Positions 42,831 through 51,988 of a stretch of DNA of 64,000 nt are shown in pieces; the stretch's first letter is position 1, and every line of letters begins with the position of its first letter. The notes below the pieces were generated by a model. That model did no database searches. It was not told the origin of the DNA and worked only from the letters and a program-made list of their open reading frames with translations. The translations under genes and the position numbers were made by a program. Source of the stretch: Phymatolithon calcareum (taxonomy: Eukaryota > Rhodophyta > Florideophyceae > Hapalidiales); assembly GCA_977006965.1 (NCBI GenBank), contig OZ345383.1:1302001-1366000 (forward strand). Reading direction: 5' to 3'.

Positions 42831-43062
42831 TGTTGTGAGGACCTGACCACTCGAATTAGTGTGAGTTGCTGGTATGAATCAACAAGAGTCAAGAACAGTC
42901 AAGGTTCATTTCACTGAGTCCTTTGACTGGACTCCAAAAATGCCTATAAAAGGGGACCGCCGACTCCAACGAGTAGAAAACTTTAGACAGACACACAGAA
43001 GAAGTGATCTCCCATTCAACTAAGGAAGCCCCAAATAAAACCTGAATTCATATTTGCTAACA
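42831..43062 (+). repeat. Copia 5' LTR (232 bp)
   Basis: Starts TGTTGTGAGG and ends GCTAACA (TG...CA). A TATAAAAG box lies at 42945-42952, the likely promoter. Immediately after the LTR, TGGTAGCA (43064-43071) is complementary to the 3' end of an initiator-methionine-type tRNA and is the probable primer binding site. Confidence 0.93.
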
Positions 43063-43109
43063 GTGGTAGCACCGGAACATTGTTAAGAAAAACAAAATTT
43101 AGAAACACG

Positions 43110-43712
43110 ATGAACGTATCGAAAGAAGATAAATTAGGACTTCCTAAATTTAATGGAAAAAGTATTGACAGTTTTCATCTTTGGAAGCTTAGAGTACTCG
43201 CTGTCTTGGAACCCAAGAACTGTAAAGGCATTGTCATTGGAAACGAGATTTCCCCTGTATCCGTTCATGAAGATGCACCTACTGACGCTGAGGTTGCTGC
43301 ACTAAAAGAATTTAATGCAAGATCGAGTAAGGCATCTGCATGGATTATAACAGCACTTGGAGACAAACCTTTAAATACAGTACAAATGATAGCCGATGAC
43401 CCTGCCCAAATGTGGAAGAAATTGGAATCTCGGTATGCCGCCAAAACTACAACTGGGAAACTGAATTTATTAATTGATGTGTACAAAAAGAAGCTAAGAA
43501 ATAAGGAGAAAATGGCAGACCATATTGATGACTTGGAAACCAGTTTTACAATGTTGTCAAATGCAGGCATGCCAATTAATGAGCTCACACAAGTAGCGAT
43601 TCTTTTATTCTCGATTGACGAACACAGTATGTATGATGCTGTTGTGGCAGCTATTCGTACAATGGATGAGTCAAAAATCAACCTGGGAAACAGCGTCAAC
43701 GCGGTTGATTGA
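43110..43712 (+). pseudogene. Copia gag
   Basis: From ATG 43110 the frame encodes a Copia gag core (LPKFNGKSIDSFHLWKLRV, AWIITALGDKPL, MWKKLESRYA, HIDDLETSFTMLSNAG). The sense leaves this frame at about 43685 and continues in the next one as TWETASTRLIEE, so the 43710-43712 stop follows a lesion. The zinc knuckle lies downstream in the new frame. Gag packages the element RNA into virus-like particles. Confidence 0.85.
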
Positions 43713-45558
43713 AGAGTGTAACTCAAAAATGACCAAGACAAACTCAGAAAGCGAGGGCACAGTAAATAGTGTCAAACATGGTACTGCTGCTCTTTCGACT
43801 TCAAGAGCACGTGATCTTACATGCACACTATGCAAGAAGCCCGGATATGCGGTTGAAAATTGTTATTTCAATCCTAAGAGCCTAAATTACAAGGGCAAAA
43901 TAAATGAGAGGCATAAAAAGAATAACAAGGGAAATGAAAAACCCATCCTTGCGATTGCAAAGGGAGCAGTGCTGACAGCCAATGCATTAACTGAAAATTG
44001 TGTTTTCATTGTGGATAGTGGTGCTACACGTCACATGTGTCACGATATAAGCGTACTCCAAAACTTGACACCTCAAAGAGAATTTAGTGTCACACTTGGA
44101 GATAACAGAACTGTTCAAAGCAACTTGACTGGAGATATCGACATAACTGTTGATCATAACGCACATACAACCTGGTTGCGACTGACAAATGTTATGTTCA
44201 TCAAAGAGCTTGGGATGAACCTCATCTCTACAGCTGCTCTGGATGACAATAATTTACATTCTATGTTCTCAAAGGGTAATTGCACCATCATCAAAGCAGA
44301 TGGTAACATTATTCTATGTCGTGCAGGGAAAGGCTCCGACGGATTGTACGAACTACGTGCAAACGTACTAAATAGAGTGCACATTCCTAGTGCCAATATC
44401 AGTAAATCCACGGTTTCCAAATACACTGATGGATTAGAACTATGGCACAATAGACTGGGACACACGAATGGAGAAGCCATAAAACACATGAACAGGACAC
44501 GAGCTGTCATTGGCCTAAATCTGGATGCGGAACCAGATGAAATATATTGCGAGCCCTGTGCAGAAGGAAAGCAAGGACGGGGTTCATACAAAGAAAAACT
44601 TGTCACAAATAACACAAGTATAGGAGAAATTATTTTCTCTGGCATATGTGGGCCTCTTAGAGCAGAAATCTGGGGAAAAGCAAGATACTTCGTTACTTTC
44701 ATCGACGGAAAATCACGGTGTACAGCAGTTGCTCTGACAAGAACCAAAGACCAAGCTACAAGTCAGTTCAAGATTTTCAAAACTGAGTTCGAAAGACAAA
44801 ACAATATGTCAATCAAACGACTTCATACAGATAATGGCGGAGAATACGTGAACAAAGATATGCAGTCATTCTTATCTCAACACGGAATAATACACAGGAC
44901 TACGGCCAGCTATAGCCCTCAGTCCAATAGAATTGCCGAACGCATGAACAGAACATTAACCGGAAAGATGCGTTCGATGCTTCTCAAGGCTAGACTGAAT
45001 AACAGGTTCTGGGGAGAAGCTATACTATACGCTGTTTACATACAAAACAGAATAAGCTCGAAAGCATTGCAGGGAGTGTCCCCATACGAAATTCTCAACT
45101 CAGAAAAACCAGATATTTCAAGTTTAAGGGTATTTGGATGCCGGACCATGGTCACAGTGCCTGCAGAGCTCAGAACAAAACTAGAATCCAAGGCAGTACC
45201 CATGATTCTGGTGGGGTGTACAAGCAACAAGCTTTACAAGGTTTTCAATACTGTAAAAAGGGAGGAAATGCATGTGAGACATGCACAATTTAACGAAAAA
45301 TGCTTCCCTGGCTATGAGTATGGTCAAAATGCTAACACCAGCATGGCTTCTGACACAGATTATACCACTGGTGATGAAGAATCAAGTACTATTTCTGCTG
45401 ATGAATTTTTTCGGACACAGAGAGTGATGAGGAAGAAGACAATCTCGCTCATACACGTTCTGATTCCGGCAATGCTGTACAATCCTCTCGCAATATTGCC
45501 ATTAGAGATCAAACTCGGCGATTTCCACAGAGAGAAAGGACGAGACCGAAGTACTTAG
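43690..45558 (+). pseudogene. Copia gag end, protease and integrase
   Basis: The frame holds the gag zinc knuckle (CTLCKKPGYAVENC, about 43820-43862), the aspartic protease active site VDSGATRHMC (about 44011-44040), the integrase HHCC motif (WHNRLGH ... CEPCAEGK) and the integrase acidic residues in FIDGKSRC, LHTDNGGEY and RIAERMNR. After about 45415 the frame is wrong: the original sense (TESDEEEDNLAH) continues in the frame that later encodes RT. The stop at 45556-45558 is a product of that shift. Confidence 0.9.
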
Positions 45559-46549
45559 AAGGATTCGCAACAGCGGCAGCAATTAAAAACCCGTATGACC
45601 CTGATAATCCGACACTAGATCAGGCCCTTGCGTCCGATTATCAAGACCAGTGGCTAGAGTCAATGGCGAGGGAATACATGTCAATAATGCAACGTGGCAC
45701 ATTAGAGCCAGTATCAAGACCAAGAAATGCTCGAGTACTGGCATGCAAGTGGGTACTTAAAATCAAACGAAGCTACGACGTCACAATTGAACGCTTCAAA
45801 GCCAGGCTTGTTGTATGTGGAAACATGCAGAGACCTGGAGAGTATCACGATATTTACGCTCCAGTTGTAGACTTTACAACGATAAGGGTTGCCTTACCAC
45901 TTGCGCAGTATGAAAAAGCTCATATACACCATATAGATGTCTCGAATGCTTTCCTATACGGGAAACTGGACGAAACAGTAAACATGGAACAACCTGTTGG
46001 TTTTAATACAGGTAAGAAGGACCAAGTTCTGCTACTGAATAAGAGTCTTTATAGACTGAAACAAGCACCACGGGTTTGGCATACACATCTTGAAACACAT
46101 TGTCCAAACTGAAATTCAAGAAATACAATTACGCAGAAAGCGCTTTTGTAAGAACTGAAAGAAATAATTATGTAAGACTCTTCGTTTACGTGGATGATGT
46201 GCTCATTATATCCAATGACTTGAAACTTTTAGAAACAGTCAAGAAGGAGCTTACAGATCACTACAAAGTGACAGACCTGGGAAAAGCGGAATATTTTCTC
46301 GGTGTGAGAATAATCCAGAACAAAGAGTCCATAATACTTTCACAAGAAAAGTACGTCAATGAGATTTTGGACAAAAATGGAATGAAAGAATGTAAGCCTG
46401 TGCCAACACCAATGAATACAGGACATTATAAACAGCTCACAGAAGTGAGAGAACTTTCTGAGAGTGAAATCAAGGAGGTTTCAGAAGTGCCATATAGAGA
46501 AGCTGTTGGTCAGCTGTTGTACCTGAGTACCCGTACTCGACCTGAATAG
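45416..46549 (+). pseudogene. Copia reverse transcriptase, two frames
   Basis: 45416-46112 encodes the RT start: ACKWVLKIKRSYD, FKARLVVCGNMQRPG, YAPVVDFTTIRVAL, HHIDVSNAFLYG and LNKSLYRLKQAPRVW. A frameshift near 46100 moves the sense to 46100-46549, which carries the catalytic box YVDDVLI (about 46185-46205) and YFLGVRII. A TAG at 46547-46549 ends it, and RNase H follows in another frame. Confidence 0.88.
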
Positions 46550-46644
46550 CAGTGACTATTCTCAGTAGGCACGTATAAAAGCCAAGACCTGTCCACTGGA
46601 TAGGCATCAAGCGTATATTCAGGTATCTAAAGGGGACAAAAGCT

Positions 46645-47142
46645 CTTGGTCTGCATTTCAGACTGACCAACACAACGTTACACGCGTACGCAGATGCAGA
46701 TTGGGCGGGCAGTGCCCAGCGCATTTCTGTCAGTGGAAATATAATGATGATTGGTGAATCTGTAATAGGCTGGCGAAGCACGAAACAGAAATGCAGAGCC
46801 AAATCAACCACTGAAGCTGAGTACGTAAGCGTATCGACGGCCTCAAAGGAAGTTGTATGGATTCGCAAGCTCCTCTATGAGTTTGGGTACATACAGTCAG
46901 AACCTACAATTTTATACCAAGATAACACGGGCTCAATTAATTGGGCAAATGGCAATGGGAACTTTCAAATATCCAAACATGTCGATATAAGAGTTCATCA
47001 TATTCGAGAATTAATTCAAAGAGGAGAAATTATTCTCTCACAAATAGGAACAGATGAAATGCTGGCAGATATGATGACAAAACCACTGAGTGGACAAAAA
47101 TTAAGGTCAAATACGAATCAAATTGGGGTACTCTCAATTTGA
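46645..47142 (+). pseudogene. Copia RNase H
   Basis: YADADWAGS (about 46688-46714), RSTKQKCRAKSTTEAEYVS, QDNTGSINWAN and the ending LADMMTKPLSGQKL are the Copia RNase H landmarks, with its acidic residues in place. The frame is entered after a lesion at about 46550-46640. It digests the RNA strand of the RNA-DNA hybrid. Confidence 0.88.
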
Positions 47143-47298
47143 ACGGGCGTAATCAAAAATTGAGATCTAATTTAAAAAAAAAGAGACAAGAATTAAAAGT
47201 ATCGAAACAGGTGGGGTGTCATAGTGGTGCATACATATAGCAAACTTGTGCATAGCAAGTACGACTATCCAGTCACTATCACACAAACAAGTATCGAT

Positions 47299-47844
47299 AT
47301 GGCGCTCATGTTCGACACGGAGTGGATTCTCGGTACGAACGCCACAGAACACGCGTGCACTGATCTCTATGCCTTTAAGACCTTTGCACTGTGCGGAACA
47401 AGATCGTTAACGGTTACAAGTGAAGGCTACAAGGTAACTACCGAGGCCAAAGGCACAATACGCATCGTCACATATCAAGGACCAATCATAATTCCTGACG
47501 TGTACTATGTGCCAAGATACCGTAACAAACTAGGCAAATCATAATTGGAAATCAGCGAATGTTTCACTCGTTACAGCTCACCGTTCAGTACACAACAAAT
47601 TGATCTTCTTTACAACGGAGCGAGTGGAACGAAACTGATTGGCGTGTTTTCCATGCAAAATGATAAGTATGTCACCTATTCATTGAACGAAATCAACTCC
47701 ACCGAAGTTTTTATTGGGAAACAAAGGCCATTTTTACGAACCGCAACCTCAACACTAGAGTTCGATCAAGGGAATACGAACAATACTTATACTGTGTCCT
47801 CCGATAACAATAACGATAGTCTCCCTCCTTTAATTGATGAGTAG
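47299..47844 (+). pseudogene. extra 3' ORF with protease-like dead domain
   Basis: After RNase H, where Copia elements usually have only a purine tract, a frame from ATG 47299 runs 82 codons to a TAA (47542-47544) and then, in the same frame, another 100 codons to 47844. It resembles the protease-to-pre-integrase stretch of Copia: TEWILGTNATEHACTDL, KTFALCGTRSLTV, GTIRIVTYQGPIIIPDVYYV and PRYRNKLG line up with WILDSGATxHMC ... GxGxIxI ... LxNVLYVP ... NLLS. The catalytic aspartate is replaced by glycine (LGTNATEH), so proteolysis is not expected. It differs from the element's own protease, so it is not a recent internal copy. Confidence 0.65.
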
Positions 47845-47870
47845 CAGTCATAATCCCTAGCGAGGTGGGG

Positions 47871-48104
47871 TGTTGTGAGGACCTGACCACTCGAATTAGT
47901 GTGAGTTGCTGGTATGAATCAACAAGAGTCAAGAACAGTCAAGGTTTACTTCACTGAGTCCTTTGACTGGACTCCAAAAATGCCTATAAAAGGGGACCGC
48001 CGATCCCAACGAGGAGAAAACTTTAGACAGACACACAGAAGAAGTCATCTCCCATTCAACTAAGGAAGCCCCAAAATAAAACCTGAATTCATAATTTGCT
48101 AACA
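47871..48104 (+). repeat. Copia 3' LTR (234 bp)
   Basis: Same ends and TATA box as the 5' LTR. The purine-rich CGAGGTGGGG (47861-47870) directly before it is the plus-strand primer tract. Confidence 0.93.
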
Positions 48105-48432
48105 TTTTGCACTCCAAACGAGCCGTTACCATACAGAAATATTGGATTTCAATGCTCGACGCCAGTACAGATGACCTAAGCTCTTCTCTAAGAGGAAATA
48201 GGGACTCGAATTCTGCAGGAGTGGCCTCAGCTTGGTTCCCAGAGAAGAAGAAGTCGAGTATAACATTCGAATAGATCCAGATAGGTGGACTTTTCAAATA
48301 AAGTGCATGAGTTTTCTTGTGATCCTCGTTTTTCGAAATTTTCTAAAGTTTCGAAATGTTATTCAAAATTATAAATTTATGATAGGAACATGAAGCAGAT
48401 TGGAAAACGTTTCCACTACTTTATGATGCTGA
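48105..48432. other. no gene recognised
   Basis: Target DNA between the Copia 3' LTR and the next MITE. Only a chance minus frame. Confidence 0.4.
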
Positions 48433-48770
48433 GGCCCGTTCTGTACCTTTTAATTTCTTGCAAAGTGTGAAAAGTAAATTCACCATTCACAATTTCCATC
48501 TCGAAAACGCATCTGCAACTTTTACGAGATCTTTGAAAAGGGAAAGCGTAGTGTAATTATTCGTCCATTACAGACGAGAAACAGATGCCGTTCCGCCGCG
48601 CATGCATTGTTCATCATTTTAGACGAGTTGGGGGAAACTGCTGATTTCCCCAATTGGTCGTAATATACGCTGTTTATCTTCACGGGACTCCCATCTGTGA
48701 TTGGTTACTTTAGGCGACAGCACATTCACGTTTCAAGTTTCACAAAAAATTAAACGGTACAGAACGGGCC
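48433..48770. mobile_element. MITE, probably PIF/Harbinger-like, 338 bp
   Basis: Terminal inverted repeats of about 30 bp: left GGCCCGTTCTGTACC then TTTTAATTTCTTG; right, inverted, GGCCCGTTCTGTACC then GTTTAATTTTTTG. TGA stands directly outside both ends (48430-48432 and 48771-48773), a 3-bp duplication of the size Harbinger elements make. The body is AT-rich with no coding capacity. Confidence 0.7.
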
Positions 48771-48774
48771 TGAG

Positions 48775-49305
48775 TAAGAAGTTTTTTGTTAGAGCCGGTT
48801 GATAGTTCTATTTTATTTTCCACTTCTGTCTTTCTATACGACAAATATTTCGTGTCTTTCTATATACTGTTCTCCAGACTATCGTATTGAAAACGAAATT
48901 TTTCCCAAAGAGTGACTCATTATTGTAGGAGCATTGCCAAAAAAACTACACAAAAACTCTAAAGTCAAGAAAGTCATTTGTACAAATTGCAAGAAGAAAC
49001 TTTTGACTCTATTGGAAAAGAAAACAGCTGTAAAAGCTTAAAATCTTAGTCTACTGCACTATTTTAATCCTCGTCCAGTAGCGTCCTGAAAAATGTAGAA
49101 CAAGTACTCTTCGTAGTGTATTAGAGTGCTATACAGGACTAAAAGCTATGTAATGTCCGTGCACTTTTCATTTGAATAGAATATAAAAATTGTTATTATA
49201 GATAATTGTTGTTCAACGCTCCATGATTAAATTTTCCTTAAACTCTTTCCTTAATTGTTTAATCATGGTACCAGGTATTACAGAGCCATATTTTCAGAGT
49301 GGCCG
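48775..49305. other. no gene; AT-rich
   Basis: AT-rich DNA without a recognised feature. Confidence 0.4.
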
Positions 49306-49309
49306 GTGG

Positions 49310-49590
49310 ATCCGAAGAGGTATCAAAGGGATGATGGGGCTCTGTGATTCGGACTACATCACTGTCTGCTCCTGAGTTCGAGTCAGCGTGTTCCCATTGC
49401 TGCTACGCAACCTACCTCCACTAATGACCACCTTGTGCTTGTTTCTGCCTTTTCTCTCTCTTTCCCTTCTTTATTGACCCTCCTCTATTTTCGGCCCCAT
49501 TTAAGCTGTCCATGCGTGCGGCTTTACGAAGTGCAACTACAGCGCGTGTACAGTTCCGCTCTTCAGTGCTTCATGTGAAAGGATGTTCAG
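49310..49590 (+). repeat. dispersed repeat, copy 2 (right of Copia)
   Basis: Second copy of the sequence at 42430-42700, same orientation, followed by a CT-rich stretch in both. GAGTTCGAGTC near 49376 is box B-like. Confidence 0.5.
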
Positions 49591-49680
49591 TACACCTCTA
49601 TCGGCGTGCCCCTTTATAGGTGTTTGAACGGCAATAATCCTAACTGACAGCACTATCATAATATAAATATATACAGGAGA

Positions 49681-49711
49681 CTCGTTCTAGCACTCAAAGT
49701 GCTGGAACGAG
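49681..49711. repeat. 31-bp hairpin at the edge of an orphan ORF
   Basis: Arms CTCGTTCTAGCACT and AGTGCTGGAACGAG pair with one mismatch around a 3-nt loop. The orphan frame starts within the right arm. Confidence 0.75.
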
Positions 49712-50202
49712 CGAGATCAAAGAAAAGGAGCCTTCTGGCCGTCCCAATCGAGGAAAGAGATGTGGGTGAACTACAATGGGTTAGTCGAGACATATCGGCA
49801 ATGCTACAGTACGATCTATTCGAGACGGCACTGACTTTCCCCAATCAGGGAGTTTCACCAAAATCGTTGAGGACATTGCTCTTCAAAGACGAAGGAGACG
49901 TCTCGGAGTGCAACAGAAAGAGAAATATTCCCTACGATCTGCCTGGGTCCACCCCGGCGATTATCAGACTCCCGAAAACACGGCACCGCCAATTAGCGGT
50001 AAAGTGGGCATTCGGTCGGTTTCCCCCAATGAGCACATCACTTCTGACAGACAAGTTCGGTGATACTGTACCAATCCTCATGACCAACCTGGAAGAATAC
50101 CTCGGAAGATATCAACTGACCAAAGAGGAGATTGATATCACTGAAAAAGCTCTAGACAAGCTACTCTTCTTCACTATCGTCTTTTACGACGACATGGAAT
50201 AG
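49699..50202 (+). CDS. orphan repeat-family ORF, function unknown
   Basis: 167 codons without interruption, opening at GTG inside a hairpin; no ATG heads the frame, so it is probably the 3' part of a longer element. The segment RHRQLAVKWAFGRFPPMSTS is matched by RYRTLGIKWSFCTLPPMSTL in the minus-strand frame at 54995-55348. Both are followed by an acidic helical tail (EKALDKLLFF; RALDKVLAMF). The shared spacing shows a dispersed protein family, probably of a mobile element. No known domain recognised. Confidence 0.4.
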   Translation: MLERARSKKRSLLAVPIEERDVGELQWVSRDISAMLQYDLFETALTFPNQGVSPKSLRTLLFKDEGDVSECNRKRNIPYDLPGSTPAIIRLPKTRHRQLAVKWAFGRFPPMSTSLLTDKFGDTVPILMTNLEEYLGRYQLTKEEIDITEKALDKLLFFTIVFYDDME

Positions 50203-50603
50203 ACAAGGCGCCAATTGAGGAAATCTGATCAGTGGACCCCAAGCTTTTCCCTCCGCCCTTTTACGGGAGAGGGTTTTTGCAGCTAGGGCTACGACGTTAA
50301 CCCGGGTTACAAGTATTTGAATATATGATCGAAGCTACAATGTAGCTACTGAAACGCATCTCCCTTGCAGTCTCATGAGTGTTACTGAGGGCGTTTAATA
50401 AATTCCAAATTCAAAAAAAAATATAAATATATGAAAGGACATAAAAGTGTGCTTTGAATAATATTATTATGAACATGTCCTGTACTCGGAAAGTGTAAAA
50501 CAAGAACGACGCTATCAAGAAATCCTGTATGTACATTCAAATATTAGAAATATTGCACGAGTAGGATTTCGGAGAAACAGTGGGTCTTGAGAGATAGGAA
50601 CCT
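50203..50603. other. no gene recognised
   Basis: 3' flank of the orphan ORF and AT-rich DNA. A small GC hairpin (CTCCGCCC...GGGAGAGG) lies near 50250. Confidence 0.4.
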
Positions 50604-50613
50604 AATTAATTTC

Positions 50614-50695
50614 GAGGAAATTCGCTGCATGGACCGAAAAAGGTGGCAAAATTCGCTAAATCGGCACCCTTGCAAAAACTACTACTCGTTATGAT
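50614..50695 (+). repeat. MULE left terminal inverted repeat
   Basis: 82 bp, from GAGGAAATTCGC to CGTTATGAT, pairing with 51896-51978. Confidence 0.9.
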
Positions 50696-50717
50696 TTCAG
50701 CTAGACAGCCGCTTATC

Positions 50718-50980
50718 ATTACACATAATTAAGAGAACTTATTGAGAAGGTACCATGTGTCCCAACTTGAGGAAAGTCGGCACGTTTCTAATCGCATTAT
50801 ACTAGCATCGAGAGTTGTCAGTTATCTTATTCAGAATTGCATAATATCACGTCAATTGCTCGTGCCACTTCATTCTCTTCGGTAGGGGTCCATGTGGGCT
50901 TCTTCAGGGTTCTACTGAGTGTACCAATTGCGCATGCTCTTGACTAGTCAATGACTACCCATATCTTCAATCAGCTTCCT
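50718..50980 (-). pseudogene. LINE 3' end inside the MULE
   Basis: On the minus strand this closely follows 15160-15430: GGAAGCTGATTGAAGA, then a C-terminal RTLKKPTWTPTEE...AIDVILCNSE and stop, then the 3' flank with GTGCCGACTTTCCTCAAGTT and AATAA. It carries only the last ~50 codons and the 3' flank. Confidence 0.75.
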
Positions 50981-51080
50981 TATTATTACACTACTAATCC
51001 GCTACGCATAGTACTCTGCACCTCGTCGCATTCGACTGCTAAGCTAACTCACAACGCTCTCGCCCGAACCGTCTGAACTC

Positions 51081-51851
51081 ATGGAGAAGATGGAGCTCGT
51101 GCTAAGGGTGGGTGACTGCCCTGGAGCAAACTTTGACGACGTTGTCAACCTCGTAATCGCCCACAGCACGTCTATTGGCAAGGCACATCGATGGGCAAGT
51201 TCCTCACGCCTTGCTGCTACAAGAAGCACCAGGAAAATTCCTCTGAGCGGAGAAGCCGCTTGTGGAGCCAGAGGTCATCGAAAGTGACATGCTGAAGTTT
51301 GTTGTTAGCAGCCAAGTGACACCATTCCCTATGGTAGTTAACAGCGACTACCGCGCTACATGCTCTTGTCGCTACTTTGAAGAGCACCAGCGGCCATGTA
51401 TCCACGTTGTAGCTGCACTTTTGTACTGTTCTAGACGCTTGGCGCAGCATCGAGTCGCGTTCGACCCGTGAAACAAGATCTGGTGTGGGACCCATGGCTA
51501 TTGATAACGTGGGCCAAGCAACACGAGGGTATCATCATTCGTGTTACAGTCACTGGTTACCAGCTAGTACAGGATGATTTGGTTCCGTTTGACCTTGTCG
51601 CTAAGCTGGGCCGCAAGCGCAAGAGGCCGTACTTCCCGTCCGAAATGAGGTCCCGTCACGGCTCCTCGTGCAGAAACAACGGTCACTTCTCGCAGACATG
51701 CGCCAAGCAGAACATCCGCAATATTGTTGAGGCGAAGCGAAAACACATCGACAAAGCGGCTCAGTCCATGATAATTGAGCTCACCGCCTGCGATGACGGA
51801 GATGCTACTTGCGACGAGGAGCTGAAGCAGAGAGAGTTGTGCATGAAATAA
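51081..51851 (+). pseudogene. MULE transposase C-terminal remnant
   Basis: Three frames follow each other: 51081-51287, 51262-51471 and 51468-51851. The middle one holds a SWIM zinc finger (CSCRYFEEHQRPCIH, CxC...CxH). The last holds a zinc knuckle-like CRNNGHFSQTC near 51670-51705. SWIM followed by a CCHC-type knuckle is the usual C-terminus of MuDR/FAR1-type transposases. The catalytic DDE domain is absent, so the element depends on a transposase encoded elsewhere. Confidence 0.75.
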
Positions 51852-51895
51852 ATATTATTTTTTTGATAAGTTTATTTCTATGGAGTGCTCTGTGT

Positions 51896-51978
51896 ATCAT
51901 AACGAGTAGTAGTTATTGCAAGGGGTGCCGATTTAGCGAATTTTGCCACCTTTTTCGGTCCATGCAGCGAATTTCCTC
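51896..51978 (-). repeat. MULE right terminal inverted repeat
   Basis: 83 bp, inverse of the left repeat with one extra C and one A-to-T change. Confidence 0.9.
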
Positions 51979-51988
51979 AATTAATTTC

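Larger units (their letters stand above)
42831..48104 (+). mobile_element. Copia (Ty1) LTR retrotransposon
   Basis: Full structure: 5' LTR, gag, protease, integrase, RT, RNase H, an extra 3' ORF, purine tract and 3' LTR. The domain order with integrase before RT marks the Copia superfamily. LTRs differ by about six substitutions and two 1-bp indels, so insertion is fairly recent. Flanks are TTTAG (42826-42830) and TTTTG (48105-48109), an imperfect 5-bp duplication. At least four frame lesions (about 43685, 45415, 46100, 46550) plus a stop in the extra ORF prevent normal expression from this copy. Confidence 0.95.
50614..51978 (+). mobile_element. Mutator-like element (MULE), 1365 bp, with 10-bp target duplication
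   Basis: The ends are inverted repeats of 82 bp (50614-50695) and 83 bp (51896-51978) that differ by about one substitution and one indel. Each starts GAGGAAATTCGCTGCATGG from the outside. AATTAATTTC stands directly outside both ends (50604-50613 and 51979-51988): a 10-bp target duplication, in the range of Mutator elements. Inside are the 3' remains of a MULE transposase and an antisense LINE 3' end. The near-identical ends and intact duplication imply recent movement. Confidence 0.88.

Noticed and set aside
43080-43109. Gag start at the upstream TTG
   Set aside because: The ATG at 43110 directly precedes the gag core and needs no unusual start.
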